Positions 36,745 to 48,549 of a stretch of 64,000 bases of DNA are shown here, one piece after another. Position 1 is the first letter of the stretch. Each line of letters opens with the position of its first letter. Under the pieces are notes generated by a model. That model had not been told where the DNA came from, ran no database searches, and saw only the letters and a program-made list of their open reading frames with translations. This DNA comes from Flaccisagitta enflata (lineage: Eukaryota > Chaetognatha > Sagittoidea > Aphragmophora), in contig OZ231128.1 of NCBI GenBank assembly GCA_965153355.1, positions 10,292,001 through 10,356,000 on the forward strand, in the 5' to 3' direction. The position numbers were made by a program, and so were the translations under genes.

Positions 36745-36936
36745 AACAAGGCCGGATACACGGCTTCCCAAGTTGAGTGCAGGTTGTCAGGGGAACAATG
36801 GGTGGCGATAAAAAGGCTAATCAAAACATTTGGGTAGGAGCCCAATAAGCCCATAAACGCCAAAAAATCTAACGGCAACCGATGAACTGACTAATGGACC
36901 GACTGATATAGCAGGTTATGTGCACGCGACTAAAAA
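36745..36936 (-). mobile_element. hairpin-ended short element, reverse orientation
   Basis: Starts AACAAGGCCGGATACACGGC and ends TATGTGCACGCGACTAAAAA; the interior is degenerate and the left half of the terminal stem has decayed. Confidence 0.65.
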
Positions 36937-38030
36937 CAACGCCAAGCGATATCCAACAGATGTACCTTCTTAGATACGAGATAATAAAAAAGAAGCGATG
37001 AAGAAATTAAGAGAAAACCATCAAAATCGCGTTGAAAATTTTCTCATTACAGACGGACCTAGGTACACAGCCTCTTATAGTAATGCGAGTACGCATTTAA
37101 GCTTTTAAAGCTGAAAGAATCTATAACTTATAAGTATGGAACAGAGGGCTCTAAGATATTTCACAGACAAATAGAATCACAAGAACGTGATCAGAAAGAC
37201 TGACAGAGATACAGGTGAACCAGCATACAGATGTTTGAGAGTTAGATAGGGGGATGGATGAGAGATGAAGAAACAGAAGAATATAGAGAAAGAATGGTAG
37301 ACATATGGAAAGCTAGATAGACAGATCGGTAAGGAGAATTAGATTGAGAGATAGATACATAGATAGATAGAGAGATATAAAGATGCATAGATAAATAAAT
37401 ATAAAGATTAATAGAATCAAATGGATAGATAGGTAGATAGATAAGATAGATAGATACGCAAGTAGAAAGACATTAGACAATGGATAAGGCGTTGAACTGC
37501 GGTCACAAGAAATAAAACGTGCGCAAAGAGAAAGATGATTCAAAAGCCGTAAAAGAAATGCGGCAGAGAAAAATCGGGAACCAAGGCAAAAAGGCAGGTT
37601 TTTTGTTATACCGCCCCTGCCCAACCATTCCCGGCACAAAATTTTGAACAGGCAGTCGTTTTACCATTGAAGATGAAAATATCTCAATTTTTTTGATGGA
37701 GATCTATAGCAAACTTGATCGATTTGCATTCGTAACAGTGACTCTCCTATAAAGCTATATGACAATTGTGAAAGCTGCCGATGTATTCAATTTTGAAGGG
37801 ATCGCATAGTGTCGAAGTGATTTTTTTTTGAATAATTCTTACAATCAAATTTTAACAACTGTACTGAAACAACTGTACTGAAACTCCGATGATGGAATTC
37901 ACAAAAAAAAACCTGGAAGGCAATCAAAATTCCAGAATGGAAGAAAAGGCAAAGGAGAGAGAAAATAAACAATAAAGAAGACAGTGAAGAATCTTAAGGC
38001 TGCGTGCACCACGCCGGACCCACAAACACA

Positions 38031-38089
<59 letters not shown>

Positions 38090-38090
38090 G

Positions 38091-38167
<77 letters not shown>

Positions 38168-38300
38168 CAGGTAGAAGGAAGCCTTGAAAAAATGCAAGAG
38201 AAAAGAAGATGGCTAGAAAGAAAAATGAAAAGAAAAATAAAAAGAAAAGACAAAGAAAGAAAAAGGAAAAGAGGAAAAACAAAGAATAGTCATAAAGCGT
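36937..38300. repeat. GATA-type and TC-type microsatellites in non-coding DNA
   Basis: Imperfect ATAGATAGATAG stretches (37310-37460) and a TC/TCTG tract (38031-38164). A short tRNA-like segment at 37468-37505 is described under findings. No gene recognised. Confidence 0.6.
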
Positions 38301-39044
38301 TAGATGGTCAGCGGTACCCTTGCGTCATGTTATAACTTAAATGGGTTGGTTGAGAGGTCAAGAGAGACAGGTAGCGGCTGAAAGGAGTCATTGACCTATG
38401 CTTTCACACATATGAAGTTTTCTCTACTTCTCCATCCACCTCCACAACCTCCAGGCCACTATCTCAACCTGGAAGCCATATCCCAGTCTTGAGGCCCAAA
38501 TCCCTGGGAATGGGAATCTGGGCCTTGGGGTTGAGATTTGGGCCCGTGAGAGTAGGTTTGGGCCTCAAGACACAGGATTTGGAGCTGAGGCTCAGGATGA
38601 GCCTCAGGCATGAATGAGCCTGGGCTGGGGGCGGGTGCGAGACATGAAGGGAGAAAAACTCCCCATATGTGAAAGCATGAGTCATCGACCCCTTCAGGGC
38701 CGCTGTAGGGATACATAAAAAAACAAGAAAATGAGAAAGTAAAACAAAAAAAGAAAGAAAGCCGAAAAGAGAGAGATAAAGAAAGATAGAAAGATAGAAA
38801 GAAAGAAAGAGAAAAACAAAGCCAAACCGACCTAGACTGAGGTAGCGCTGTTTTGACCCAACTCTCTGCAAAAAAAAAACACACACAAAACAAAACAAAA
38901 CTAAACAAAAAACGGAAAGACAACAAGGCGAACAGGTCAGCGCGTACTCAGCCGTATGGAGTGTATTACGAAAGGGGGGCATGTTGTGGCAATTTGCTGC
39001 CCATTTACAGCATTTACGTGTTAGTCTACTTCTATTTTCTAACT
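38300..39044. repeat. GC-rich cassette relatives and GGCCTCAAG repeats
   Basis: GATGGTCAGCGGTACCCTTG at 38307, GTCATTGACCTATGCTTTCA at 38388 and its inverted relative at 38655-38705, with TTGGGCCTCAAG-type units between. The arrangement resembles 32250-33700 and 43060-43370. No coding support. Confidence 0.55.
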
Positions 39045-39258
39045 TTTTAGTCGCGTGCTATGCGACTCTACACCACGCTATGTCGGTCGGTCAGTCGGTT
39101 GGTCAGTCGGTTGGTTGGTCGGTTGGTCCCCTTTTTATTTTTACGGCATTTTTTAGCTTTTTGAGCATACGGCTCCAGCCCAGATGCCTTAGTGACTTTC
39201 TCCAGCGCTGCCCCTGCCCATCCCGCGCGACTAGGGTAGCCGCGTATCCAGCCTTGTT
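39045..39258 (+). mobile_element. hairpin-ended short element, 214-bp copy
   Basis: Left end CTTTTTAGTCGCGTGCTATG then CGACT; GGTTGG/GGTCGG tract; right end CCCCTGCCCATCCCGCGCGA then CTAGGGTAGCCGCGTATCCA. A clean, full-length example. Confidence 0.85.
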
Positions 39259-40156
39259 TATTTCAATATCTGATTTTTTTTTCTCCTTTGATTTTCTTTC
39301 ATCTTTCATCTATCATCAAATCCTGTACGCCATTAGAGTGATGCGTCAAAAATGTCAAGATGAAGAAGGGAAAGAAAAGAACAACACACAAATGAATTGG
39401 AAAGCGTGAGGAAGGGAGACACAATGAAAATGCTAAAAAGAAAACAACAGGCTTAAGGAGCGAGAGAGAAAAAAACTCGACTCAATTCATTACTAAGGTT
39501 TAAGCTGAGCTCTCACTGGTTTGTGCAGTTTCAAATAAGGAATGGAGAGGAGAATTCAATTAGCATTTTTGACCTGTAACTGTAAGCCAGGAATTTGTTT
39601 TTAACCATTAATCTGCCGATTAAAATCACATTTGAAAGTACAGGTTGTATTTGATGTAAATCATTTGTTGTAATGATGTTGTAGTGAGGTTCAGTTGAAT
39701 GTCTGTAAAGCCCTTTATATCCAAGACTTGTCTTTGTCAAAGGAATGATGTTGACAAAAGACTCTAATCCAATTCTTTGCCCCGCCCCTGGAGCCCGGAT
39801 AAACAAAGCCTCACTGACTTAATGAATTATTTTGACTTCACTTTCAGGACGGAATACACATTTCCGTTTTAAAAAGACAGACTTAAACTGGGTATTTTCT
39901 GTCCGTTCCAGGGATGTATATACTTGTATATAGTTGAGTTCAAAGGGTTTGGAAATGAGGATGGCAACAATAAAGGAGAAAAAGAAAACTTCAGTAATAC
40001 TTTTGATAATACTAAAACATCAAACATGATTTGACTGATTTGTATAACACAATTTGACACTATTTGAATCCGTTGGGAGAAAAAATCATAGATTTTTTAA
40101 CGCAAAGAAAATTGTGCGGAAGAAAGTCAAAGGTGGGGGGGTCAAAGGCGATTCAT
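39259..40156. other. no gene recognised
   Basis: Mixed-composition sequence with no repeat family or coding motif that I can support. Confidence 0.4.
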
Positions 40157-40385
40157 TTTTTTAGTTGCGGACACGCAACTCTATAAGAGGCTTTGTCCGT
40201 CTGTCGGTCCGTTAGTCCGTCGGTCCATCCGTGAGTCAAAAAATGGGAAAATGAGCGTTTTAGAAGCTTTTTTGTGTATGTGTCTGTGTTGGAAGGGGGG
40301 TTGGGTGGGACGTTGGGTGTGGATGGGGGTTGGCTGCCCCTGCCCACCCGTCCACAATGATATTGTGACCAGCATCATTTGTTAT
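40157..40385 (+). mobile_element. hairpin-ended short element (AGTTGCG subfamily)
   Basis: Left hairpin AGTTGCGGACACGCAACT; GTCCGTCTGTCGGTCCG tract; right end CCCCTGCCCACCCGTCCACA then ATGATATTGTGACCAGCATC. It matches 60105-60390. Confidence 0.85.
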
Positions 40386-40813
40386 TCCCTTTGTCCCTTC
40401 AGATTCACTTCCGGTATGTATGGACGTTTATATTTATATCATCAATTCCCGTACAAATGTATGTTTAAATCTATATCATCTTTCTTGATGCCGTCAATGA
40501 TAATCAATCCATCAGAAAATATTCATATTTCCTTTTTTTTTTGACCATCATTGGTAAACTTAAATCATAATCACGATAACATGGAGGATTTGTGATGCCC
40601 CTTTTGTGACTCATTCGAGCATTTCAAGACCGGGATGTTGATTACTTTATTTCTTATGCACCGCGCTGACAAATCATAATCAAATGATATCGACAAGAAT
40701 TGTATTCTAACCCAAGCCAGATGTTTCTTTTGGGTGCTACATAGAGCAGAAGTTATTTACCTTGTGTAAAATGATTGATTTTAGTTTATTTCTTATCTTT
40801 TAAAAATTGTTTA

Positions 40814-41095
40814 TGATAGGTGGAACAATATCCCTCACTATACCCTAACTGAAAAATATGGAAGAGGGCCTTGTGAGCCCTCACTGACTAGTTACTACGC
40901 GCATCACTCCTAGTTTTCCATTTTGCAAAACTAACTTAGAAAACATCCATTCTGAGTCTTACCCTAAACACTAATGCTTACCTAAATAGCTAAGGGTAAA
41001 TGATTGTTAGCTGCGTTACCAAAACTAATGCGAAATGCGACCGCTGGACATTCTAATCCAAGGTACTGAGTAGTATGATAGGTGGAACAATATAA
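40814..41095. repeat. ~240-bp insertion flanked by 20-bp direct repeats
   Basis: TATGATAGGTGGAACAATAT occurs at 40814-40833 and again at 41076-41095. The enclosed sequence starts CCCTCACTATACCCTAAC and includes GAGGGCCTTGTGAGCCCT; a similar stretch lies near 55220-55320. It resembles a retroposed insertion with target duplication. No tRNA-type promoter boxes were clear. Confidence 0.6.
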
Positions 41096-41333
41096 TTATA
41101 TTGTATTGTATTGTATTTCATATTATCATATTTCAATATAGATAGATGGACAGACTGACAGCTAAATTGACAGATAGACAAAACCTCTTATAAAGTCACA
41201 AGTTCTTGACTAAAAAGAACATGGTTATTAAACTTATGTTGTGTATATGGAAAGATATGAACAAAAAGACAGACAAATAAAAATGCTTGAAGTATCCTTT
41301 GAAAAAAGGATTACAAAGAGCATTATATACAAT

Positions 41334-41492
41334 TAGCAAGGTCGTATACACGGCAATCCAGTCACAGACGGTTGGCCAGGAGTAGTAATGCGAAAACCGC
41401 TTGCAACTCAAAAATGTGACAGACGGACAGACCAACCAACCGATGGAGCGACCGACACAATAAGGTGTAGAATTGCGTGTCCGCGACTAAAA
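41334..41492 (-). mobile_element. hairpin-ended short element, reverse orientation
   Basis: Starts GCAAGGTCGTATACACGGCA and CAGTCACAGACGG; ends TTGCGTGTCCGCGACTAAAAA with one stem mismatch. Confidence 0.75.
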
Positions 41493-41880
41493 ATGGTTAT
41501 AATTATAATATTTATTGATTTGAATTATATAAATAAGGTGAGAGGAAACTCCCAACTCTTTATATGTGAAGCACCCAAATGACTCTTGTCTCCGCCCTGG
41601 TGCATGTTGACACCGCAAAAGACCCAACAGTTGCCGCCTGCCCTAAAAAACAACAGTGTGGGACGCAAGTCGTCTTATCATATCTAATGATTTAACATGA
41701 ACCTGAACAGACACGCTATGAGGTCATTTCTGCATATTCTGCGTCACAGTATTTTGCACCATTGATGAAACTTCCACACCATTGCACATTGTGCAGTCAA
41801 TGAAATTAATCCTTATTACAATGGAACGGTATGCACTACGTCCCCTCAGTACAAATGGAACAATGTTAAATCGCGCAGTT
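41493..41880. other. no feature recognised
   Basis: Short mixed sequence before the 35-bp array; nothing supportable. Confidence 0.4.
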
Positions 41881-42845
41881 CACCGCGGAATTCAGGGCAT
41901 CTCCATAAAACTGTGAACCGCAGAAATCATAGGGCATCTCCATAAAACTGTGAACCGCAGAAATCATACAATCTCCATACTATTGTGCAACATATAAGTC
42001 ATGACACAAATTGACACATCCATACTACTGAGCACTGCGTAATTCACACCATCTCCATACCACTGTGCACTGTGGAATTGATGCCATCTCCTTATGATTG
42101 TGCACTGCGGAATTCATGTCGTCTCTGTAACAGTGTGCACTGCGGAATTCCATGCGATCTCCATACCGTTGTGCACTGCAAAATTCTTGCTTTCTCCATA
42201 TAATTGTGCACCATGGAATTCTTACCATCTCCATACCATTGAGCACCGTGGATTACATGGTATCACCATACCATTGAGCACCACGGCTTTCATAGTATCA
42301 CCACACCATTATGCACTGCAGAATTCATGCCATCTCCACACAATTGTGCACCGGGGATTCATGCCATCACTATACCATTGTGCACCACAAGATTCATGTC
42401 ATCTCCATACCATTGTGCATTGTGCAGGATTCATGCCATCTCTATATCATTGTGCATTGCGGGATTCATATCATCTCCATACCATTGTGCACCGAGGATT
42501 CACGCCATCTCCATACCATTGTGCACCGCGGGATTCATGTCATCTCCATACCATTGTGCACCGCGGGATTCATGCCATCTGTATATTATTGTGCACTGCG
42601 GGATTCATATCATCTCCATACCATTGAGCACCGGGGATTCACGCCATCTCCATACCATTGTGCACAGCAGGATTCACGCTATCTCCATACCACTGTGCAC
42701 CGCGGGATTTATGTCATCTCCATACCATTGAGCACCGAGGATTCACGCCATCTCCATACCATTGTGCACCGCGGGATTCACGCCATCTCCATACCATTTT
42801 GCACCGCGGGATTCATGTCATCTCCATACTATTGTGCACCGCGGT
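41880..42845. repeat. ~35-bp minisatellite, about 27 units
   Basis: Units of roughly ATTCATGCCATCTCCATACC then ATTGTGCACCGCGGG. They are degenerate at the left and become more uniform to the right. The long Ile/His/Cys-rich plus-strand frames (up to 202 codons) are simply the repeat read in each phase, because 35-36-bp units rarely contain stops. Confidence 0.92.
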
Positions 42846-42966
42846 GTCAATACCGGCGCTTCGTCCCAGATTCTGCGATTGTCGCGCAGGATTGCAAACG
42901 GCTCATAATTTTCCGATAAGTCGCATTTGCCGTGAATCACAATTCGCTTTTTTTTTCGCCATCACT

Positions 42967-44050
42967 ATTTTTAGTCGCGTGCTACGCCACTCTACTCCAA
43001 GCTTTGTCTGTTGGTCGGTCGGTCGGACAGTCAGTTAGCGGTTGCTTGGTCCCCTTTTTGGGCAGCGCCCCCAAAGGAGCCGATGACCTATGCTTTCACA
43101 CATGTGGGAGATTTTCTCCCCCTTCCCTTCCTCCTCCTCCTTCTCTGCCCCCCCCCCTTCAACGGTTCAATCCCAGCCTTGAGGCTCCAAACCTAGCCTC
43201 GAGGCTCCAAACCCAGCTTTTAGACTCCAATCCCCGCCTTTAGCCCCAATGCAATCCAAGCCTTGAGGCTCCTACCCCAGCCTCGAGACTTCAACTCCAG
43301 CCTCGAGGCTCCAATCCCAGCCTATACACTCAAGCATAGGTCATTTGTCCCATAGGGGCCGCTGCCTCTCTAACCATCTTATCCCCGCATACACTAACCT
43401 AGGGGCGTCGGGTACGGCTGACCATCAAACGCTTTTGCGACTATTAAGCTTTATGATCTTACTTCTCTGCCCATATACCTTGACTCTTTGGACAGCGGCC
43501 CCAAAGGGGACGAAGTCTTGTAGATCACAGGGGGACTTTCATTCGTTGGGGACTTTCGTTTGTTCGTCCGTTTGTTCATTCATTTGTCCCCCCCCAGGCC
43601 CTCTCAGGCCTGAAATCCACCCTCTCAGGCCTGAAATCTGCCCTATCAGGCCTGAAACCTGCCCGCTCAAGCCTTGAGTCTGTCCTTTCAGGCCTGAAAT
43701 CTGCGCTCAGGCCTGCAATCTGTCCTCTCAGGCCCTGAATCTGCCGTCTTAGGTTTGATAGGCCTGATAGGGCAGAAATCAGGCCTGAGAGGGCAGATTT
43801 CAGGTCTGAGAGGGCCTGGGGGGATGGACGGATGGAAGAATAGACAGACGAACGAACAAAAGTCCCCTGGTATTCTACAGGACTTTTTTCCCTTCACGGC
43901 CGCTGCCCTGCTTCCTCTCACTCCAATCCAAAATCATGCAAAGCAGGGCAATGGGTATCGCTGACCACATATTGCCCTTGGGCGACCGTGTCTATCACTG
44001 CCCCTGCCCACCCACACGTGACTGGGGTAGCCGTGCATCCGGCCTTGTTC
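42967..44050 (+). mobile_element. hairpin-ended element with arrays and cassettes (~1.1 kb)
   Basis: Left end TTTTTAGTCGCGTGCTACGC; right end GCCCCTGCCCACCCACACGT then GACTGGGGTAGCCGTGCATC. Inside: GAGGCTCCAAACCCAGC units (43160-43330), GC-rich cassettes (43490-43560, 43855-43912), and a palindromic pair of AGGCCTGAAATCTG arrays (43590-43745 against 43760-43820). Confidence 0.65.
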
Positions 44051-44389
44051 ACCTCCATTCACACCACCATCGCCTCCTTTTCACCTACCCCCTGACCTCT
44101 CTGCATCCACCCCCTACCCAATCCCTACCCCACCCCCCCCCACCCCCCACAGCTGCCATACCCCGCCTTTCCTCTCATTTCCTCCCTTTTTTTCAGTCTT
44201 TCGCGTTCACTTTCGCAATCGGCACTTGATGAAACCGTTCTCAGGGAGAAATAAAAGATTCCATTCCTTAGACTTATAATGGATGACGATAAAGAAAGGA
44301 AAATCGCAGGGTTTTTTCTTTCTTCTCTTCTTTTTTTTTTTTTTTTTTTTTTCGTTTGGTCTTTAAAACGTCTTCTCTCTTTTCTCACT

Positions 44390-44551
44390 TTTTAGTTGCG
44401 GGCACGCAACTCTATAAGAGGCTTTGTCCGTCCGTCCGTCGGTTGGTTGGTTGGTCGGTCGGTCCGTCACGCTCGAGTTGAAAAGTGGGAAAACGCGCAT
44501 TTCCGCCCCTACCCATTCGTCCGCAACTGGTGGCCGTGTATCCGGCCTTGT
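44390..44551 (+). mobile_element. hairpin-ended short element (AGTTGCG subfamily), 162 bp
   Basis: Left hairpin AGTTGCGGGCACGCAACT; CCGTCCGTCCGTCGGTTGG tract; right end CCATTCGTCCGCAACTGGTG then GCCGTGTATCCGGCCTTGTT. Confidence 0.9.
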
Positions 44552-44687
44552 TCTTTGAGTGGCTGATGTTGACAATGTTGCTATTGGTCTTTTTTTTATT
44601 CTTCTAAATCACGGTCTTTTTTGCCATCATTTACTGCTTCAACATTTCCTTTTCCTTTCTCTCTCTATTCCGTTTTCTTTCTCACCT

Positions 44688-44941
44688 TTTTTAGTCACGT
44701 GCACGCGACTCTACACCCCGCTTTGTCCGTCCGTCCGTCCGTCGGTTGGTCGGTTGGTCAGTGGTCACAATTTACTTTTTTATCTTTATGTCATTTTTAG
44801 TCATTCTAAGTTGTTTTAAATCATTTTAAGTCATTCTAAGTCATTCTTAGTCCTTCTAAGGCGCCTAAAAAGATACAAATAGGAGTCAGGTCAATTCATT
44901 TATTTTAGTCTCGCACGCGACCTATAGGTGTTGGCCTTGTT
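44688..44941 (+). mobile_element. hairpin-ended short element, 254-bp copy
   Basis: Left AGTCACGTGCACGCGACT; CATTCTAAGTCATTCTTAGT repeats inside; right TCTCGCACGCGACCTATAGG then TGTTGGCCTTGTT. It is the unexpanded relative of 18647-20062. Confidence 0.9.
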
Positions 44942-45116
44942 AGATCCTAGTAGTTGTCGCCTAAAACTTTTTTTGTTATTGTTATTGTTCTTTACCTCAT
45001 CTAGATTTCTCTTTATTTCCTTCGGTTTTCCTCATTTTTTGCTACATTTCAGTTAACGACTATGCGATTAAGTCAATCTTTGTTCTTTTTTTTTATGGGG
45101 GGGGGTCCATCTTATT

Positions 45117-45302
45117 CTTTTTAGTCGCGTGCTACACGACTGCTCTGCTTCGTCCGCCCGTCACAAGTTACTTTTTTTTACTTCGACTACTTTTATTTCT
45201 GTGGTCTTGGGCTGTACAGCTTCTGCCCGAATGCTCTAATGACCTCAAATACTGCCCCTGCCCACATAAACTTGACTTGGGTAGCCGTGTATCCGGCCTT
45301 GT
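45117..45302 (+). mobile_element. hairpin-ended short element, 186 bp
   Basis: Left AGTCGCGTGCTACACGACT; right CCCCTGCCCACATAAACTTG then ACTTGGGTAGCCGTGTATCC and GGCCTTGTT. Confidence 0.85.
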
Positions 45303-45451
45303 TTTCCGCTTTAACCCAAATCTCCCCCAACGTCACAAATCAAGGTGGTTGCGTTGGAGAACAAAAAAAAAGGTTTTAATTCTTTTTGCGCGTTCAATGA
45401 GAATCGGAATTGTGGTTTGATTCTGTCGGAATTCGGGACCAACAAGAAAAA

Positions 45452-46913
45452 AGCTTCAAAATTACAGTCCCACGGCGTGGGACTGTAATTATTGAAGCTT
45501 TCTCGTCGCGCAAACGCGACTCGAGAAGATACATGACGCACATCCGTAGTAGCAGACCTTGAAATCTTTGATGGCATACCTTGTAGGCCACAATGGCATA
45601 CCTTGAAGTCCACGATGGCATACCTTGAAGTCCATGATGGCATACCTTGAAGTCCATGATGGCATACCTCAAAGTCCATGATGGCATACCTCAAAGTCCA
45701 TGATGGCATACCTCAAAGTCCATGATGGCATACCTCAAAGTCCATGATGGCATACCTCAAAGTCCATGATGGCATACCTCAAAGTCCATGATGGCATACC
45801 TCAAAGTCCATGATGGCATACCTCAAAGTCCATGATGGCATACCTCAAAGTCCATGATGGCATACCTCAAAGTCCATGATGGCATACCTCAAAGTCCATG
45901 ATGGCATACCTCAAAGTCCATGATGGCATACCTCAAAGTCCATGATGGCATACCTCAAAGTCCATGATGGCATACCTCAAAGTCCATGATGGCATACCTC
46001 AAAATCAATGATGGCATACCTTGAAGTCCATGATGACATACCTTGAAGTCCATGATGGCATACCTTGAAGTCCATGATGGCATACCTTGAAGTCCATGAT
46101 GGCATACCTTGAAGTCCATGATGGCATACCTTGAAGTCCATGATGGCATACCTTGAAGTCCATGATGGCATACCTTGAAGTCCATGATGGCATACCTTGA
46201 AGTCCATGATGGCATACCTTGAAGTCCATGATGGCATACCTTGAAGTCGATGATGGCATACCTTGAAAAAAAAATTAAAAAAAAAAAAAAAAATTTCAAA
46301 AAAAAAAATTTCAAAACAAAAATTGCTTAAGTCCTAGTAACATATTACTACATAAATAAACTAATATCTCATAAATCAGACTTCAGATTTAATTTGAATT
46401 TTGCGGGGGCTGTTCAATTGATATCCTTTACTTGTATACCAAATTAAAAACAAGTTCACAAACCTTTACTACCCTTTGCCTATGTAAATTGCCTTTGCCT
46501 ATGTAAATTGCCTAAGTCCTAATAACATGTTGCTAGATAAATAAGCTAATATCTCGTAAACCAGACTTCAGATTTAATTCGAATTTTGCAGGGCTTGTTT
46601 ATTTAGTACCCTTTACTTGTATACCAAATTATAAAAAAATTCACATACTTTTACTACCCTCTACCTATGTAAATCGCCTAAGTCCAGTAAAATATTACTA
46701 CAAAAATAATAGGCAAAGGGTAGTAAAAGTTTATGAATTTTTCTGAAAATTGGTACACAAGCTCCCATTGACATAAAAATAACACTGGTAAAGTTTCATG
46801 AACATCTGAAGTCTGGTTCAAAAGATATGAGAAGGTTTTACACAGACACACAGACACACAGACTACACGATCAGGTCCATCACATAGTCCCACGGATCTG
46901 ATTGCCGTGGGAC
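45452..46913. mobile_element. composite hairpin-ended repeat element, copy 3 (most complete)
   Basis: A near-perfect 49-bp palindrome at 45452-45500 (AGCTTCAAAATTACAGTCCC and its mirror) opens the element. Then come AAGATACATGACGC, a long 21-22-bp array (CATGATGGCATACCTYRAAG, 45560-46265, over 30 units in two variants, CTCAAAG then CTTGAAG), poly-A, ~180-bp repeats (46325-46700), and a block ending GACACACAGACTACACGATC. It closes with the 3' hairpin GTCCCACGGATCTGATTGCC with GTGGGAC. The core GTCCCACG is identical at both ends. Confidence 0.85.
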
Positions 46914-47864
46914 AATTATTCCTCAAGAATCCGAATAAAAGAAAATGAGAAAAAAAAAGCCCGCTTGAAGCAACGATGGTTACTCTCGCTAACTTGTATT
47001 CTAAAAGGGACATAGAGCATCTGCATTAATTCATGATCATTTCTTGAAATGCTAAAATCTTATAACAAATCTGCACCAAATGATATCAGTTTACCTAATT
47101 GAATTAAAAAGATTATTTTAGTTTGTTTTGATAGATATGATAAAACTTAAAAGCCAATCAGCACAACTAAAATCAAAAATGCTTTAGAGTTTAGTTTTCT
47201 GTTTTCTTTTAAATTCAATCTTACATTTTAAATTTTAAATTTCAAATTTTGCATTACCTAGTTTTGAGGCAGTAACGTCTATTTCAACCGATCTGAAGCT
47301 TTCTGCTATGAATAGACAGACAATCAGAAACTGTTCATGGTTACATCAATGATTTTATTTATGACACGTGGGAAAATATCAACAATATTTAAAACAACAT
47401 ATAAAAACAATATCAACAATATTTTTGTGATTCAGCTACTAAAGTCATTATACAGGGTTAGACCGTTAGCTATCCAATGAACTATTCCTGATAAGTCCGA
47501 AAAAATAATATAGTACCGGCGGATGGATGGATGGATGGATGCACAGACAGGCTGATGGACTAGCAGACGGGCGGATGGGCGATTGAAAGTGAAAATCGTT
47601 GAAAACGCACAACTTGGACAAAATGTGGAATCTAAGACGATGTATTTGATCGATGGAAACTAAGAATGAAATGAATCATTCAAAGTGAAGCCTCGGTCTT
47701 TAAAATGGAAGTTGAATGAGAAATGAAAATTTACATCAGAAAAATCATATTTCAAGGACGGAAATAGCGTGAGCAGTCATTCGTATATATATGGCTAGGA
47801 GATATTTTTCAAGGATGAGGCAAGGAGGCGGCAAGGCACAGAGGTAAACGACTTGACGGTGAAC
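46914..47864. other. no gene recognised
   Basis: AT-rich mixed sequence with a GGATGGATGGATGGATGCAC tract at 47520. No coding support. Confidence 0.4.
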
Positions 47865-48147
47865 AAACAAGGCTGAATACACCGCGTCCCAAATCGTATG
47901 CAGTTGGGCAGGGGTATTGACGACTGACGAAAAAGGTCAATCAAGCATTTGAGCCAAGTCGATGCGCCTGGCATTATTTATTCTTAGACCTAACCCTAGC
48001 TCTATGCCCCTAGGTAGCCCTATCACGAGCTCAATGAGATCTATCCCAAACTCTTATCAGACCTATCCAAAGCTGAATATGATGATGAATACAATGACAT
48101 GATGAACTAAGGAGCCTCTTATAGAAGTGCGTTTGCGCATCTAAAAG
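47865..48147 (-). mobile_element. decayed hairpin-ended element, reverse orientation
   Basis: Starts AACAAGGCTGAATACACCGC; ends CTTATAGAAGTGCGTTTGCG then CATCTAAAAG. The stem is partly degraded. Confidence 0.6.
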
Positions 48148-48336
48148 ACCCGTTAGCGCCGAAATGTTAAAGGTTTGTGGGGATGCTCAAATTTTGCGAG
48201 CTTCCCGAGTTCTTTCCCCTAAGAACGAGTCGGAAAAAAACGGAGATAATGAATCGATCAAGAAATGAAAACAATAAAACAGACACGGAGAAAATTCGAA
48301 AGAAGCGCAAAAAAGGTGGAGAAGGGAGAGAGAAAC

Positions 48337-48506
48337 TAGGCCGGATACACGGCTACCCCAGTCGCGTGCGGGTGGGCAGGGGCTGTTTTTGAGGTCAGTT
48401 GATCATACCACAAAAAAACCAAAAAAAGTAAAGTGTGACGGACCAACGGACGGACGGACGGACCGACAAAGCGGGGTGTAGAGTCGCGTAGCACGCTACT
48501 AAAAAT
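48337..48506 (-). mobile_element. hairpin-ended short element, reverse orientation
   Basis: Starts TAGGCCGGATACACGGCTAC then CCCAGTCGCGTGCGGGTGGG; has GGACGGACGGACGGACCGAC; ends GAGTCGCGTAGCACGCTACT then AAAAA. Confidence 0.88.
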
Positions 48507-48549
48507 GTGATTGGAAGGATTCCAGGAAGCAAGCAAGGAACAAGTGACG

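Noticed and set aside
41880-42845. Possible CRISPR array
   Set aside because: Units are contiguous with no unique spacers, and the context is eukaryotic.
42094-42919. Three overlapping plus-strand frames of 134-202 codons with His/Cys/Ile-rich repeats
   Set aside because: All three are the same 35-bp minisatellite read in different phases.
45955-46314. 119-codon frame of MPSWTSRYAIMDFKVCHHG repeats
   Set aside because: Translation of the 21-22-bp array inside a composite element; the same happens at 16021-16969.
46885-46913. Helitron 3' end
   Set aside because: A hairpin is present near the end, but there is no CTRR terminus, no 5' TC end and no Rep/helicase sequence; the 5' end is itself a large palindrome.
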